64,000 nt of DNA from contig NZ_JAAXKX010000002.1 of the NCBI RefSeq assembly GCF_012276755.1, positions 248,001 to 312,000 of the forward strand, read 5' to 3'. Below the pieces are notes generated by a model, which was not told the origin of the DNA, ran no database searches, and worked only from the letters and a program-made list of their open reading frames with translations. This document shows, in pieces, positions 31,793-41,588 of this stretch. The stretch comes from Marichromatium bheemlicum (GTDB lineage Bacteria; Pseudomonadota; Gammaproteobacteria; Chromatiales; Chromatiaceae). A program made the translations under genes and the position numbers. Position 1 is the stretch's first letter; every line of letters begins with the position of its first letter.

Positions 31793-31840
31793 GACCTCTC
31801 GCCATGCGGTCGCGCCTCGGCGCGGCCGCCCTCCTCGCCC

Positions 31841-33319
31841 TCAGAACCGTCGACTCCAGGCGAGCTCGATATCGAGCTGTTGCATGTAGAGCTCGCCAGT
31901 CTGCCCCTGGGTGAGGCTCGGATTGACGCCGTCGAGCCGCTCCTCCGGCATATAGGACACGGCCAGGGTAAAGCGATCGCGGTCACTTGCCTGATAGCTC
32001 GCCCCCAGCGTCAGGTGCCAGCGGATGGTCGCCGGGGTGAGGATATTGAACAGCGCCTCGGACCCATCGGTGAAGTCGCTGTTGTAGCTCACCCCACCCA
32101 TCAGGCTGAGCCGCTCGTCGACGTCATAGCGCGCACCGAACTTGAAGACATCCATGGTCTTCCAACCGAACCCTAAGCCGTCGTCGCCACCGAGACAGTA
32201 GGACGGCTTCTTCCCAGGCATGAAGCAAGCGGAGATATCGCGCGCGTTGGAATTGGCGATGGCGTCGATGTCGCCATAGAAGATGCGTTGGTAGTCGAAC
32301 GCCAGGGTCAAGTCACGTGTAGGTCGATAGCTCAAACCAAGATTGAGCATCGCCGGAATGTCGAACTCACCCCCCCCGGCGAACAGTCCTTCGTAGTCAT
32401 CGAGATCGGTCATGAAGATCCGGGTGCGGTAAGAGGCGCCGAGCGCCAGACGCTCGCCCACCCGTCCGTACCACCCCAGATGCAGGCCCGCGCCATAGGA
32501 CCACGCCCCACCCCTGTTGGTCACCCGGGTCGGCGCGACCGAAGCGCCCCGGAAGGGCTCAAGCCCCTCGGCCTCGAAGCGCTGGATGGCAAACACCGGC
32601 GCGACCCCCAGCGCCTGACGACCAGCGGCGAGCCGATAGGTGTAGGGGATCTCGATGAACAGCTGTTCGAGATCGACACCGGTTGGAGTGGTGGCGGTGA
32701 AATAGCCACTGGGGTTGGCGTTGTTACCCGCCGGCGGTGGCGGCACACCGGGATCGGTCACCGGCTGCGGCGGGTTGGTCGGCAGGAACAGCAAGCCACC
32801 CGGACTGGCGATCTCACCCGCGCCCGGGGGCCCGGCGAGCTGATCCGGCGCCGCGGCGAAATTCTCCCACACCGCACGATCGCGATAGCGGGTGTTCATG
32901 CCGCCGTTGCCGAAAAGGCTGACCCCGATGGTAGCGTTGGCACCGAGCGCACGGTTGTAGCCAAAGCTCGGGATCAGGAACCAGTCGGCATCACTGTCAT
33001 AGTCGCCGGGAGTGACGAAAGGACCGGCCGGAAAACCACTGGCCGGATCGACAGTGAAATCGGGATTGGCCACATAACCACGCGGCGACGGACGAAAAAA
33101 GGCGACACCGAGGTCGAATCCCTCACCGACAAAGGCCATCCCTGCGGGATTGGTCGCCGCGGCCAGGGTATCCTGAGGGAGCGCAGCCGCGACCCCCGCC
33201 ATCGCCTTGGAACGCGCCCCCCAGCCGTGCGCGAAATAACCATTGGTCGCCGACGCAAGCATCGGCACACCCCCCAACACCAGGGACACCACCAGGGCCC
33301 CTCGAAACGTTGATCCCAT
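31841..33319 (-). CDS. FadL/TodX-type outer-membrane transport protein
   Basis: A 492-residue protein of the FadL family, beta-barrels that import long-chain fatty acids or hydrophobic compounds. I chose the ATG at 33319, after a GGAGGGG Shine-Dalgarno; it begins a clear signal peptide (about residues 1-24, ending LASA). The mature protein starts NGYFAHGWGARSKAMAG with the conserved NPAGMAF hatch motif. It ends in phenylalanine after alternating residues, the usual outer-membrane assembly signal. It is convergent with udg and has no fadD neighbour. The substrate is not evident. Confidence 0.9.
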   Translation of the reverse strand: MGSTFRGALVVSLVLGGVPMLASATNGYFAHGWGARSKAMAGVAAALPQDTLAAATNPAGMAFVGEGFDLGVAFFRPSPRGYVANPDFTVDPASGFPAGPFVTPGDYDSDADWFLIPSFGYNRALGANATIGVSLFGNGGMNTRYRDRAVWENFAAAPDQLAGPPGAGEIASPGGLLFLPTNPPQPVTDPGVPPPPAGNNANPSGYFTATTPTGVDLEQLFIEIPYTYRLAAGRQALGVAPVFAIQRFEAEGLEPFRGASVAPTRVTNRGGAWSYGAGLHLGWYGRVGERLALGASYRTRIFMTDLDDYEGLFAGGGEFDIPAMLNLGLSYRPTRDLTLAFDYQRIFYGDIDAIANSNARDISACFMPGKKPSYCLGGDDGLGFGWKTMDVFKFGARYDVDERLSLMGGVSYNSDFTDGSEALFNILTPATIRWHLTLGASYQASDRDRFTLAVSYMPEERLDGVNPSLTQGQTGELYMQQLDIELAWSRRF

Positions 33320-33599
33320 CCACGACCCCTCCATTGCGCGAGCTGAGACGATGTATTCGACAAGCGGAGCACTCCCTGTACCGCGACCACGCCACCCAGG
33401 CATACGCCGAGCCTGGCAACACCTGCAGGGCGACGACTGATCAAGGGGTTAGGAAAGGATGCTGCTGGAACGGTTGCGATTTGTCAAAGACCGACAATCG
33501 TCAACATGAGAACAGGCAATGCTCACGCCAGCAGCATGAGATCGGATGGGAGTGGATCGGCAGGCAGGAACGCAGACCGAGGTCCTCACGCCACGAGGC
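33320..33599 (-). other. Gene-free gap upstream of the FadL-type gene
   Basis: These 280 bases separate pth from the outer-membrane protein gene, both on the minus strand. They should hold the latter's promoter. I see no convincing promoter pair, RNA gene or repeat. Confidence 0.4.
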
Positions 33600-34184
33600 T
33601 CAACGCCCCGCGTGCAGATGATTCATGACCTGCTGGAAGCGCCCCTGCAGTAGCTGCTCGAGCACACGCTCGGCATCGCACAGGGCCCCATCGATCGCCT
33701 GACGATCAGCGCCGGAGGGCCGTCCAAGCACGTAACCGGTGACCAGCGAACGATCACCCGGGTGGTCGATCCCGATCCGCAGACGCCAAAAATCCCGCCC
33801 CCCGAGGGCCGAGATCGAGTCACGCAAACCATTGTGGCCGGCGTGCCCCCCGCCCTGCTTGAGTCGCACCGTACCAACCGGCAGGTCGAGTTCGTCGTGG
33901 GCGATCAGGATACGCTCGGTCGGGATATCGAAATAATGCGCCACCGCCGCCACCGAGCGGCCACTGTGGTTCATATAGGTCGAGGGCTTGAGCAGACGCA
34001 GATCGTACCCCCCGACCACACAGCGACAGAGCGCACCGTGGAAACGGCTCTCGGGGCGAAAGTCCGCATTGGCCGACCTGGCCAAGGCATCGACGAACCA
34101 GAAACCGACGTTATGGCGTGTTGCCTCGTACTGGGCACCAGGATTACCGAGACCGACGATCAAGCGAATGCCATCATCCGACAT
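33600..34184 (-). CDS. pth: Peptidyl-tRNA hydrolase
   Basis: A 194-residue enzyme that releases peptides from drop-off peptidyl-tRNA for tRNA reuse. The family opening LIVGLGNPGAQYEATRHNVGF contains Asn14 and the catalytic His24 (E. coli His20 equivalent). Further conserved blocks are LKPSTYMNHSG and IAHDELDLPVG, which has the catalytic aspartate. It is the last gene of the ispE-prs-rplY-pth block, 109 bases after rplY. Confidence 0.97.
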   Translation of the reverse strand: MSDDGIRLIVGLGNPGAQYEATRHNVGFWFVDALARSANADFRPESRFHGALCRCVVGGYDLRLLKPSTYMNHSGRSVAAVAHYFDIPTERILIAHDELDLPVGTVRLKQGGGHAGHNGLRDSISALGGRDFWRLRIGIDHPGDRSLVTGYVLGRPSGADRQAIDGALCDAERVLEQLLQGRFQQVMNHLHAGR

Positions 34185-34258
34185 CTAGAGGGCTTTCCGT
34201 ACTGAAGGGACAGGCAGGGTGCAGAAGACACCACAGGAAGGGAGGGATGATTATGCGC

Positions 34259-34279
34259 CCGGCGGCCCGATGCCGCCGG
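34259..34279 (-). other. Perfect 8-bp hairpin after rplY
   Basis: CCGGCGGC and its complement flank a five-base loop, about 15 bases past the rplY stop. No U-run follows on the RNA. It may terminate weakly or stabilise the rplY 3' end before pth. Confidence 0.4.
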
Positions 34280-34293
34280 ACACAGGAGACCGA

Positions 34294-34911
34294 TCAGGCC
34301 TCCTCGGCGCCCTCCTCGGACGCGTCGTCGTCAGCATCACCACCCTGGGCAGCGTGGACCGCGACCACCACCTCGTCACCGGCAGCGGCATGAGCCAGCT
34401 CCACACCGGCCGGCAGCGCCAGCTCGGAGAGGTGAACGATGGCGCCAATCTCCATCGCGGCCATGTCGACCTCGACGAACTCAGGCAGATCCTTAGGCAG
34501 GCAGCTCACCTCGACCTCGGTCAGCGAGCGGGCGATCTGACCACCGGCCTTAACCCCGACACACTCCTCCTCGTTAAGGAAGTGCAGCGGCACGCTCATG
34601 CGCAGCTGCTCGTCCTGGGTAACACGCTGGAAGTCGACGTGCAGGATGAAGGGCTTGGCCGGGTGACGCTGCAGGTCCTTGAGCACCACGGTCGAGGTCT
34701 CCTCACCGATGGTGAGATTGAGCACGTGCGAGTAGAAGGCCTCGTGCTCGAGGTGCTTGAGCATCTCGTTGTGGGAGACGGTGACCATCTGCGGTTCCTG
34801 GTGACCACCGTAGACGATAGCGGGCACCTCGCCGGCGCGACGCAGGCGGCGGCTCGCACCCTTCCCCACGGTTTCGCGCGGCTGCGCAATGACGTTGAAA
34901 TCGACGCTCAT
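34294..34911 (-). CDS. rplY: Ribosomal protein L25, long Ctc form
   Basis: A 205-residue two-domain protein, against 94 residues for E. coli L25. The N-terminal domain (about 1-95) binds 5S rRNA and includes GKGASRRLRRAGEVPAIVYGG and HPAKPFILHVDFQRV. The C-terminal TL5/Ctc domain (about 100-185) and an acidic tail (DADDDASEEGAEEA) follow. The ATG at 34911 is chosen for the GGAGAACGCC spacing and the MSVDFNV opening. In Bacillus the long form is a general stress protein. It follows prs by 136 bases with a terminator-like hairpin. Confidence 0.95.
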   Translation of the reverse strand: MSVDFNVIAQPRETVGKGASRRLRRAGEVPAIVYGGHQEPQMVTVSHNEMLKHLEHEAFYSHVLNLTIGEETSTVVLKDLQRHPAKPFILHVDFQRVTQDEQLRMSVPLHFLNEEECVGVKAGGQIARSLTEVEVSCLPKDLPEFVEVDMAAMEIGAIVHLSELALPAGVELAHAAAGDEVVVAVHAAQGGDADDDASEEGAEEA

Positions 34912-34937
34912 TGGCGTTCTCCAAATCGATAAGGGAC

Positions 34938-34979
34938 TCAAATGAAATACGCCGGGGTCCCGCGACCAGGACCCCGGCG
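34938..34979 (-). terminator. Terminator-like hairpin between prs and rplY
   Basis: An 11-bp perfect GC stem (arms CGCCGGGGTCC and GGACCCCGGCG, eight-base loop) at 34950-34979 is followed on the RNA by UAUUUCAUUUG. A smaller 7-bp hairpin TGGTCAC/GTGACCA lies at 34985-35006, upstream on the RNA. Since only 38 bases remain before the rplY ATG, this is either the prs terminator placed in front of a leaderless rplY promoter, or an attenuator of rplY. Confidence 0.6.
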
Positions 34980-35047
34980 CTCGGTGGTCACTCGAACAGG
35001 TGACCAGGTCGCGCGTCTCGCCGGAGCAAGACACGACACAAGCGGTT

Positions 35048-36007
35048 TTAGTCGACGAACAGCGAGCTGACCGACTCCTCGGTCGAGATGCGCCGCATGG
35101 TCTCGGCAAGCAGTTCCCCGATATGGAGCTGGCGCACCTTTGGGCACTCCGCCGCCGGCCCGCGCAGCGGGATGGTGTTGGTCACCACCAGCTCATCGAG
35201 CACCGAATTGGTGATGTTGTCGATGGCCGGACCGGAGAGCACCGGGTGGGTACAGTAGGCCGCCACCATCTTGGCACCATGGTTCTTCAGCGCCTCGGCT
35301 GCCCGACACAGGGTACCGGCGGTATCGACCAGGTCGTCGACGATCACGCAGGAGCGACCTCGCACGTCACCGATGATGTTCATCACCTGGGCCTCGTTGG
35401 CCCGCGGTCGGCGCTTGTCGATGATCGCCAGGTCGGCATCGTCGAGACGCTTGGCCACGGCACGAGCACGCACCACACCACCAACGTCGGGCGAGACCAC
35501 CATCAGGTCGTCGTACTTCTGGCGCCAGATGTCACCGAGCAGGATCGGCGAGGCATAGACGTTGTCGACCGGGATGTCGAAGAAGCCCTGGATCTGATCG
35601 GCGTGCAGATCGACGGTCAGCACGCGGTCGGCGCCGACCTTACCGATCATCTTCGCGACCATCCGCGCACTGATCGGCACCCGCGCCGAGCGCGGACGCC
35701 GATCCTGGCGGGCATAGCCGAAGTAGGGGATCACCGCGGTGACGCGCTTGGCCGAGGCCCAGCGCAGGGCGTCGACCATCACCAGCAACTCCATCAAATG
35801 GTCGTTGGTGGGGGCACAGGTCGGCTGGACGACGAAGACGTCGCGCCCACGCACGTTTTCCTGGATCTCGGCCATCACCTCACCGTCGCTGAACTGGCCG
35901 ACGACGGCCTTGCCCAACGGGAGATTGAGGCGACTTGCGATTTCAGCCGAAAGCTCCGGGTTGGCATTCCCGGAGAAGACCATCATGTGGCTGGCGGGCA
36001 CTGGCAT
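35048..36007 (-). CDS. prs: Ribose-phosphate pyrophosphokinase
   Basis: A 319-residue cytosolic enzyme that makes PRPP from ribose 5-phosphate and ATP for purine, pyrimidine, histidine, tryptophan and NAD synthesis. Recognisable elements are NENVRGxD-like NVRGRDVFV, the flexible-loop motif [27 protein letters not shown] and the PRPP-binding [11 protein letters not shown] near residue 220. The length and start align with E. coli Prs (MPDMKLFAGNA). It lies behind tRNA-Gln, the common gammaproteobacterial arrangement. Confidence 0.98.
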   Translation of the reverse strand: MPVPASHMMVFSGNANPELSAEIASRLNLPLGKAVVGQFSDGEVMAEIQENVRGRDVFVVQPTCAPTNDHLMELLVMVDALRWASAKRVTAVIPYFGYARQDRRPRSARVPISARMVAKMIGKVGADRVLTVDLHADQIQGFFDIPVDNVYASPILLGDIWRQKYDDLMVVSPDVGGVVRARAVAKRLDDADLAIIDKRRPRANEAQVMNIIGDVRGRSCVIVDDLVDTAGTLCRAAEALKNHGAKMVAAYCTHPVLSGPAIDNITNSVLDELVVTNTIPLRGPAAECPKVRQLHIGELLAETMRRISTEESVSSLFVD

Positions 36008-36037
36008 CTTCCTGTCTGCGCGGCTGCAGAGCTGATA

Positions 36038-36113
36038 TGGCTGGGGCGCCAGGATTCGAACCTGGGGATGCCGGGATCAAAACCCGGTGCCTTAACCGCT
36101 TGGCCACGCCCCA
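36038..36113 (-). tRNA. tRNA-Gln (anticodon TTG)
   Basis: A 76-base cloverleaf with encoded CCA. The acceptor arms TGGGGCG/CGCCCCA pair, with the typical U1 of tRNA-Gln. The anticodon stem CCGGG/CCCGG holds TTTTGAT with anticodon TTG. It lies between ispE and prs, as in Pseudomonas, and is probably cut from the ispE-prs transcript. Confidence 0.97.
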
Positions 36114-36167
36114 AAAGATGAAAGACGATGTTCGGATGCGACACAACGAGTCGCGTAGTTCCTTAAT

Positions 36168-37058
36168 CTAGACCCGTTCGACCTGACCGGAGAAATCATC
36201 GAGTCGATCGAGCAGCGGAGAACGATTGCAGCCACGCGCCACAAAGCCGTCGATCCCGGCCGGTCGCTGCTCCCAGGCAGCGAGCGCCTGATCACGCTCA
36301 GCGAACGCCGCGAATACACAGGCCCCAGTCCCGGTGAGCCTGGCCTCCCCCCATCGAGACAACCACTCGAGGGCGTCGGCAACCGCTGGATACTCGTCGC
36401 GGACGACAGGGAGGCAGTCGTTGACGACATCCCCGTCTAGAAAGTTCGCAAGTGTGATCGGTTTCGAGTCGCGTGTCAATCGCGGATGCGTGAACACCGC
36501 CTGGGTCGACACCGAGCAGGGCGGCGCCAGCACCAGGAACCAGGGCTCGGGCAGCTCAACGGGGCTGAGCCGCTCGCCGACCCCCTCGCCCCAGGCGGCC
36601 TGACCACGCACGAACACCGGCACATCGGCCCCCAGCGGCAGTGCCAGCCGAGCCAACGCCTCGGTGTCGAACCCAGTGCCCCAGAGCGCGTTCAGCGCCA
36701 CCAGGGTGGTGGCCGCGTCCGAGCTACCACCGCCGAGCCCGCCACCCATCGGCAACACCTTCTCACAGCGGATATCGACCCCGAGCCGGCAGTCGCTCGC
36801 CATCTGCAGCGCCCGCGCCGCACGGACCGTGAGATCGGCCTCGGCGGCGACCCCGGGCAGCTCGCCGGCACGGCACACCGCACCATCATCGCGCACCCGG
36901 AGATGCAGCCGGTCGCAACGATCGACGAACTGGAACACCGTCTGCAACTCGTGATAGCCATCGGCGCGCCGCCCCACCACCCGCAGCATCAGGTTGAGCT
37001 TGGCCGGTGCCGGCCAGGCGGTCCAGGCGTCGTTGTCGGTGAGGGCTGCATCGATCAT
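36168..37058 (-). CDS. ispE: 4-diphosphocytidyl-2-C-methyl-D-erythritol kinase
   Basis: A 296-residue GHMP kinase of the MEP isoprenoid pathway; it phosphorylates CDP-methylerythritol at the 2-hydroxyl. Conserved elements are PAPAKLNLMLRVVGRRADGYHELQTVF, the ATP-binding glycine loop LPMGGGLGGGSSDAATT and the C-terminal TGTGACVFAAF. Its ATG overlaps the stop of the upstream TPR gene by four bases. In many relatives lolB lies between these two genes; it is missing here. Confidence 0.97.
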   Translation of the reverse strand: MIDAALTDNDAWTAWPAPAKLNLMLRVVGRRADGYHELQTVFQFVDRCDRLHLRVRDDGAVCRAGELPGVAAEADLTVRAARALQMASDCRLGVDIRCEKVLPMGGGLGGGSSDAATTLVALNALWGTGFDTEALARLALPLGADVPVFVRGQAAWGEGVGERLSPVELPEPWFLVLAPPCSVSTQAVFTHPRLTRDSKPITLANFLDGDVVNDCLPVVRDEYPAVADALEWLSRWGEARLTGTGACVFAAFAERDQALAAWEQRPAGIDGFVARGCNRSPLLDRLDDFSGQVERV

Positions 37059-38785
37059 GGTTGCGATTCTCTTGGCTGCGATTGGTTGTCATCGGCGGCG
37101 GTCCGTGAAGAGCGATAACGCTCGATCACATCCGTCAGGTAGGCATGCCCTGGATGCGCCTCGAGCGCGCGCGCCCACACCGCCTGCGCCTCGTCGTGGC
37201 GCCCCAGCTCCCACAACACCTCGCCCAGGTGCGCAGCGATCTCGCCATCATCGAGGGCGGCGAAGGCACGCTGCAGATACTCGAGCGCGGTGTCATAGTC
37301 GCCGAGGCGGTAGTGCACCCAGCCCATGCTGTCGAGGATCGCCGGCTCGTCGGGCTTGAGCGCGTAGGCGCGTTCGATGTAGCCACGTGCCTCGTCATAG
37401 CGCTCGGTGCGATCGGCGAGGGTATAACCAAGTGCATTGAGCGCATCGGCGTGCTCGGGATCATTGGCGATGATCTGACGAAGGTCGCGCTCGGCCAGCT
37501 CGAGTCGATCACGCTCCACGGCATAGAGCGCGCGAGCATATAGCAGGTTCGGCTCCTCCGGATAGACCTCGAGGGCCGCAGCATAGACCGCCATCGCCTG
37601 TCCCGGCTGCCCGACCTCGGCGAGGATCTCGGCCTCGACCATGTACAGCGCGATGGCATCCTCGGGGGCGCGATCACGCAACCGCTGCAGGATCTCGCGG
37701 GCACGAGCGAGATCGCCACCGCGGGCCTCGATCAACGCGATCCGCACCTGGGCATCGGTGTGGTTGGCATCCCCCACCCGCGCGTACCAGGACGCCGCCT
37801 GGCGATCGCGCCCAGCACGCTCCTCGGCCTGACCGAGATAGAAGGCCGCCTCATCGCGCCGCTGGCCGGTGGCGTAGAGCCGCTCGAAGTAGCCACATGC
37901 GGCCTCGAGATCATCGAGCTGCAGCGACAGGATACCGAGCGCAAAGAGCACATCGGGCTGCTTAGGTTGATTGGCGAGCAGTCGCGCGAACACCTCGCGC
38001 GCACTCCCGTAGTCGCGATCATCGACCAACAGCTGACCGTAGAGCATGCGCAAGGCGGCATCATCCGGGCTGTTGGCGACGAAGTCCTCGATCAGCTCCC
38101 GGGCCTCCGTACGCCGCCCCTCCGAGAGCAGCAGTCGAACCAGGAACAACCGCGGCTTGTTCCAGTCCGGGCGTAACCCCAAGGCATGTCGCGCCGCCGT
38201 AGCGGCAAGCTCGAAGCGCCCGGCGCTGGCCGCCACCATCGCCAGCGACTGGCGGGCCTCGGCACTCTCCGGGAAAGCCTCGACCAGCGCGCGCATCAGC
38301 GCCAACCGGGTCTCGACATCGGGGGCACGGGCGACGATCGAGACCACCTGGGCATAGGCCTCGGCGATCCCGTCACCGGCCAGCTCGACGAGCCGGCGCA
38401 GATGGGTGAGCGCTGCGGCCATGTCGTCGGCACGGAGACTGAGGAAGGCGGCCACCTGGTGTGCCGCCTCCGCCGTGGGGGCAAGCTCCAGCCACAATCG
38501 CAACGCGCGCCAAGCGGCCTCATCGTCGTCGGCGGCGATCGCGCTGCGCACGGCCAGTTCGGCCAAGCGTGGACGACGCGTCAGCATCGCGGCCTGCATG
38601 TAATAGTGGTGCGCGCGCACCAGCTCGCCACGCTGCACCGCGATCTCGGCGGCGAGTACGGCAAACACCCGCTCGGCATCCGGGGTGGTGCCGTCCGCCC
38701 CGGCGGCGGCCGGGCGCGGCTGCAACCACACCAGCGACAGTCCGAGCAGACTGGCGAGGATGGGCTTGAGAGGGATCGATGACAT
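37055..38785 (-). CDS. Secreted tetratricopeptide-repeat protein
   Basis: A 576-residue protein, chosen to start at 38785, where MSSIPLKPILASLLGLSLVW begins a signal peptide ending near PAAAG (residue 28). An in-frame start 18 codons earlier is possible. The rest is almost wholly helical TPR-like repeats, e.g. LNALGYTLADRTERYDEARGYIERAY and MGWVHYRLGDYDTALEYLQRAF near the C-terminus. The family is the conserved neighbour of hemA and lolB in gammaproteobacteria (PA4667-like). Its exact function is not established; periplasmic or outer-membrane-associated protein contacts are likely. Confidence 0.88.
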   Translation of the reverse strand: MSSIPLKPILASLLGLSLVWLQPRPAAAGADGTTPDAERVFAVLAAEIAVQRGELVRAHHYYMQAAMLTRRPRLAELAVRSAIAADDDEAAWRALRLWLELAPTAEAAHQVAAFLSLRADDMAAALTHLRRLVELAGDGIAEAYAQVVSIVARAPDVETRLALMRALVEAFPESAEARQSLAMVAASAGRFELAATAARHALGLRPDWNKPRLFLVRLLLSEGRRTEARELIEDFVANSPDDAALRMLYGQLLVDDRDYGSAREVFARLLANQPKQPDVLFALGILSLQLDDLEAACGYFERLYATGQRRDEAAFYLGQAEERAGRDRQAASWYARVGDANHTDAQVRIALIEARGGDLARAREILQRLRDRAPEDAIALYMVEAEILAEVGQPGQAMAVYAAALEVYPEEPNLLYARALYAVERDRLELAERDLRQIIANDPEHADALNALGYTLADRTERYDEARGYIERAYALKPDEPAILDSMGWVHYRLGDYDTALEYLQRAFAALDDGEIAAHLGEVLWELGRHDEAQAVWARALEAHPGHAYLTDVIERYRSSRTAADDNQSQPRESQP

Positions 38786-39232
38786 GGGCTTCCGGCACTT
38801 GGCCTCTGGTAAATGGGGTCTCGCGACACTGCGGGACATGGCGTCGACGCCTCGGGCGCTTGCACGCGGCAGCCGGCCGGCTCTATTGTGCATCAACATG
38901 CGCCAGCGGCGCGCAACCGGCAAGCGCCGCCCTGACGGCCGGATGACCACACCGCCACGCCGATGGAAGAAACCTCGACGACGACTGCGCCAGGTCAATC
39001 CACCCTCCTTTTTGCGACGCGAGCCAGGCCAACGGCATTGGTCCGAAGCGCCCAAAAATTGCTACTATGTTGCTGCTTGCACCCATTGGATGCGCAGTCT
39101 ATCGGTGGCAGGAACTCGGACGTAAACGCCCTTAGAGATGATGCGACCGTGACGCCCCATGGCCGGGCCGGCGCCGATAACGGCAGCCCGACCTCTCCTA
39201 TCGCTGAGCGAAATTCCAAGACAGATACCGAT
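38786..39232 (+). other. Divergent regulatory gap between the TPR gene and hemA
   Basis: These 447 bases lie between oppositely directed start codons. On the plus strand an extended -10 TGCTACTAT (39060-39068) with a weak -35 TTGGTC (39038-39043, 19-base spacing) is a candidate hemA promoter, implying a leader of about 160 bases. I see no clear promoter for the TPR gene and no coding sequence. Confidence 0.4.
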
Positions 39233-40510
39233 ATGAAGCTGCTTGTTCTCGGACTCAACCATAAGACCGCCCCGGTCGACATCCGCGAACGGCTGGCGTT
39301 TGGTCCAGACATCATCGCCGGTGCCCTGCGTGACCTGACCGGATGCCAGGACGTGAGCGAGGGGGTGATCCTCTCCACCTGCAACCGTACCGAGCTCTAC
39401 TGTGCCGTCGAGGACGGCGCCGAGTTGTCCGTGCGCCACTGGCTGAGCCAGTTCCACGGCATCGAACTCGAGCGCATCGACCCCTTCCTCTACGCCTACG
39501 CCGAACGCGACGCCGTCACCCATCTGCTGCGCGTCTCCAGCGGTCTCGATTCGCTGGTGCTCGGCGAGCCGCAGATCCTCGGCCAGGTCAAGAACGCCTA
39601 CCAGACCGCCAAGGACTGCGGTACCACCGGCAAGCTGCTCGGTCGACTGTTCCAGCACACCTTCTCGGTGGCCAAGACGGTCCGCACCGAGACCGCCATC
39701 GGCAGCAACCCGGTCTCGGTCGCCTTCGCCGCCGTCAACCTCGCGCGCCAGATCTTCAGCGACCTGTCGCAGCAGACCGCGCTGCTGATCGGCGCCGGCG
39801 AGACCATCGAACTGGCCGCCCGCCACCTGCACAACAACGGCGTCGGACGGATCATCGTCGCCAACCGCACCGTCGAGCGCGCACACGAACTCGCCGCCCA
39901 GTTCGACGGCTTCGCCATCGCCCTGACCGAGATCGCCGGTCATCTCGCCGATGCCGATATCGTCATCGCCTCCACCGCCAGCCCGCTGCCAGTGCTCGGC
40001 AAGGGCACGGTGGAACGCGCGCTCAAGAAGCGCAAGCATCGTCCGGTGTTCATGGTCGACATCGCCGTGCCGCGTGACATCGAGCCCGAGGTCGCCGACC
40101 TCAACGACGTCTATCTCTACACCATCGACGACCTCAAGGAGGTCATCGACGAGAACCTGCGCTCGCGTCAGGCCGCCGCCGAGCAGGCCGAGGAGATCAT
40201 CGCCTTCCACACCGAGGAGTTCCTCGCCTGGCTGCGCTCGCTCGATGCCGCCGGCCTGATCCAGGACTACCGTCACCGTGGCGAGGTGCTGCGCGACGAG
40301 GTGCTGGCCCGCGCACTGCGCCAGCTCGACGCTGGCAAGCCCCCGGCCGAGATCATCAAGTTCCTCGCCCATACCCTCACCAACAAGCTGCTGCACACCC
40401 CCAGCTCGCGGCTGCGTCAGGCAGCGCGTAACGGTGACGCGGAGATCCTCGAGGCGGCCAACGAGCTGTTCCAGCTCGATACCACCAACAACCGTACCGC
40501 CAATTCATGA
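39233..40510 (+). CDS. hemA: Glutamyl-tRNA reductase
   Basis: A 425-residue enzyme that reduces glutamyl-tRNA to glutamate-1-semialdehyde with NADPH, the first committed step of tetrapyrrole (heme, and in phototrophs bacteriochlorophyll) synthesis by the C5 route. It begins [20 protein letters not shown]. The catalytic cysteine lies in [12 protein letters not shown] near residue 50, the specificity block is [17 protein letters not shown], and the NADPH-binding [16 protein letters not shown] follows. Its stop overlaps prfA by four bases, the standard hemA-prfA-prmC operon. Confidence 0.98.
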   Translation: MKLLVLGLNHKTAPVDIRERLAFGPDIIAGALRDLTGCQDVSEGVILSTCNRTELYCAVEDGAELSVRHWLSQFHGIELERIDPFLYAYAERDAVTHLLRVSSGLDSLVLGEPQILGQVKNAYQTAKDCGTTGKLLGRLFQHTFSVAKTVRTETAIGSNPVSVAFAAVNLARQIFSDLSQQTALLIGAGETIELAARHLHNNGVGRIIVANRTVERAHELAAQFDGFAIALTEIAGHLADADIVIASTASPLPVLGKGTVERALKKRKHRPVFMVDIAVPRDIEPEVADLNDVYLYTIDDLKEVIDENLRSRQAAAEQAEEIIAFHTEEFLAWLRSLDAAGLIQDYRHRGEVLRDEVLARALRQLDAGKPPAEIIKFLAHTLTNKLLHTPSSRLRQAARNGDAEILEAANELFQLDTTNNRTANS

Positions 40511-41586
40511 ACCCATCGATCCGGGGCAAGCTGGAGCGTATCTCGGATCGCTTCGACGAACTCATGGCGCTGCTCGCGGACGGCGAGACCCAGGCGGACC
40601 CCAACCGCTTCCGGGATCTCAGCCGCGAGTATGCCCAGCTCGATCCGCTGATGGCCTGCTATCGGCGCTATCTCGAGGCCGAGGACGACATCGCCACGGC
40701 CCGCGAGATGCTCGCCGATGCCGAGATGGCCGCGCTCGCCCGCGAGGAGCTGGCCGAGGCCGAGGCACGCTGCGCGGCGCTCGAACCCGAACTCATCACC
40801 CTGCTGATCCCACCCGACCCCAACGACCGCTGCAACGCCTTCCTCGAGGTCCGCGCGGGGACCGGCGGGGCCGAAGCGGCACTGTTCGCCGGCGACCTGA
40901 TGCGCATGTACATGCGCTATGCCGAATTGCTCGGCTGGCGCGCCGAGCCGATCGCCGAGAGCCCCGGGGAACTCGGCGGCTACAAGGAGGTGGTGTTGCG
41001 CATCAGCGGTAGCGGCGTATTCTCTCGACTCAAGTTCGAGCCCGGCGCCCATCGTGTGCAGCGCGTCCCCGAGACCGAGTCGCAGGGCCGGGTGCATACC
41101 TCGGCCTGTACCGTCGCCGTGCTGCCCGAGGTCGAGGCGATCGACTCGATCGAGATCAACAGCGCCGATCTGCGCATCGACACCTATCGCGCCTCCGGCG
41201 CCGGCGGTCAGCACGTCAACAAGACCGACTCGGCGATCCGCATCACCCATCTGCCCAGCGGCATCGTGGTGGAGTGTCAGGAGGAGCGTTCGCAACACAA
41301 AAACCGCGCGCGCGCAATGTCGCTGCTACAGGCCAAGCTGCTCGCCGAGGCCCAGAGCAGCCAGGCCACGGAGCAGTCCGAGTCCCGCCGGTTACAGGTC
41401 GGCAGCGGCGATCGCTCCGAGCGCATCCGCACCTACAACTTCCCGCAGAACCGGGTCACCGACCACCGCATCAACCTGACCCTCTACAAGCTCGACGAGA
41501 TCATGGCTGGGGCGCTCGACCAGGTCATCGAGCCGCTGCTCACCGAGTACCGTGGCGAACAGCTCGCCGCGATGATGAGCGCCTGA
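40507..41586 (+). CDS. prfA: Peptide chain release factor 1
   Basis: A 359-residue factor that releases peptides at UAA and UAG. The catalytic GGQ lies in [21 protein letters not shown] at about residue 234. The codon-recognition PxT element appears as [13 protein letters not shown]. It overlaps hemA and is followed by prmC, whose product methylates the GGQ glutamine. Confidence 0.98.
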   Translation: MNPSIRGKLERISDRFDELMALLADGETQADPNRFRDLSREYAQLDPLMACYRRYLEAEDDIATAREMLADAEMAALAREELAEAEARCAALEPELITLLIPPDPNDRCNAFLEVRAGTGGAEAALFAGDLMRMYMRYAELLGWRAEPIAESPGELGGYKEVVLRISGSGVFSRLKFEPGAHRVQRVPETESQGRVHTSACTVAVLPEVEAIDSIEINSADLRIDTYRASGAGGQHVNKTDSAIRITHLPSGIVVECQEERSQHKNRARAMSLLQAKLLAEAQSSQATEQSESRRLQVGSGDRSERIRTYNFPQNRVTDHRINLTLYKLDEIMAGALDQVIEPLLTEYRGEQLAAMMSA

Positions 41587-41588
41587 GG

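Noticed and set aside
31808-31827. Stem between the convergent udg and FadL-type genes as a terminator
   Set aside because: The arms leave a two-base loop, one pair is G-T and no U-run follows; too weak to call.
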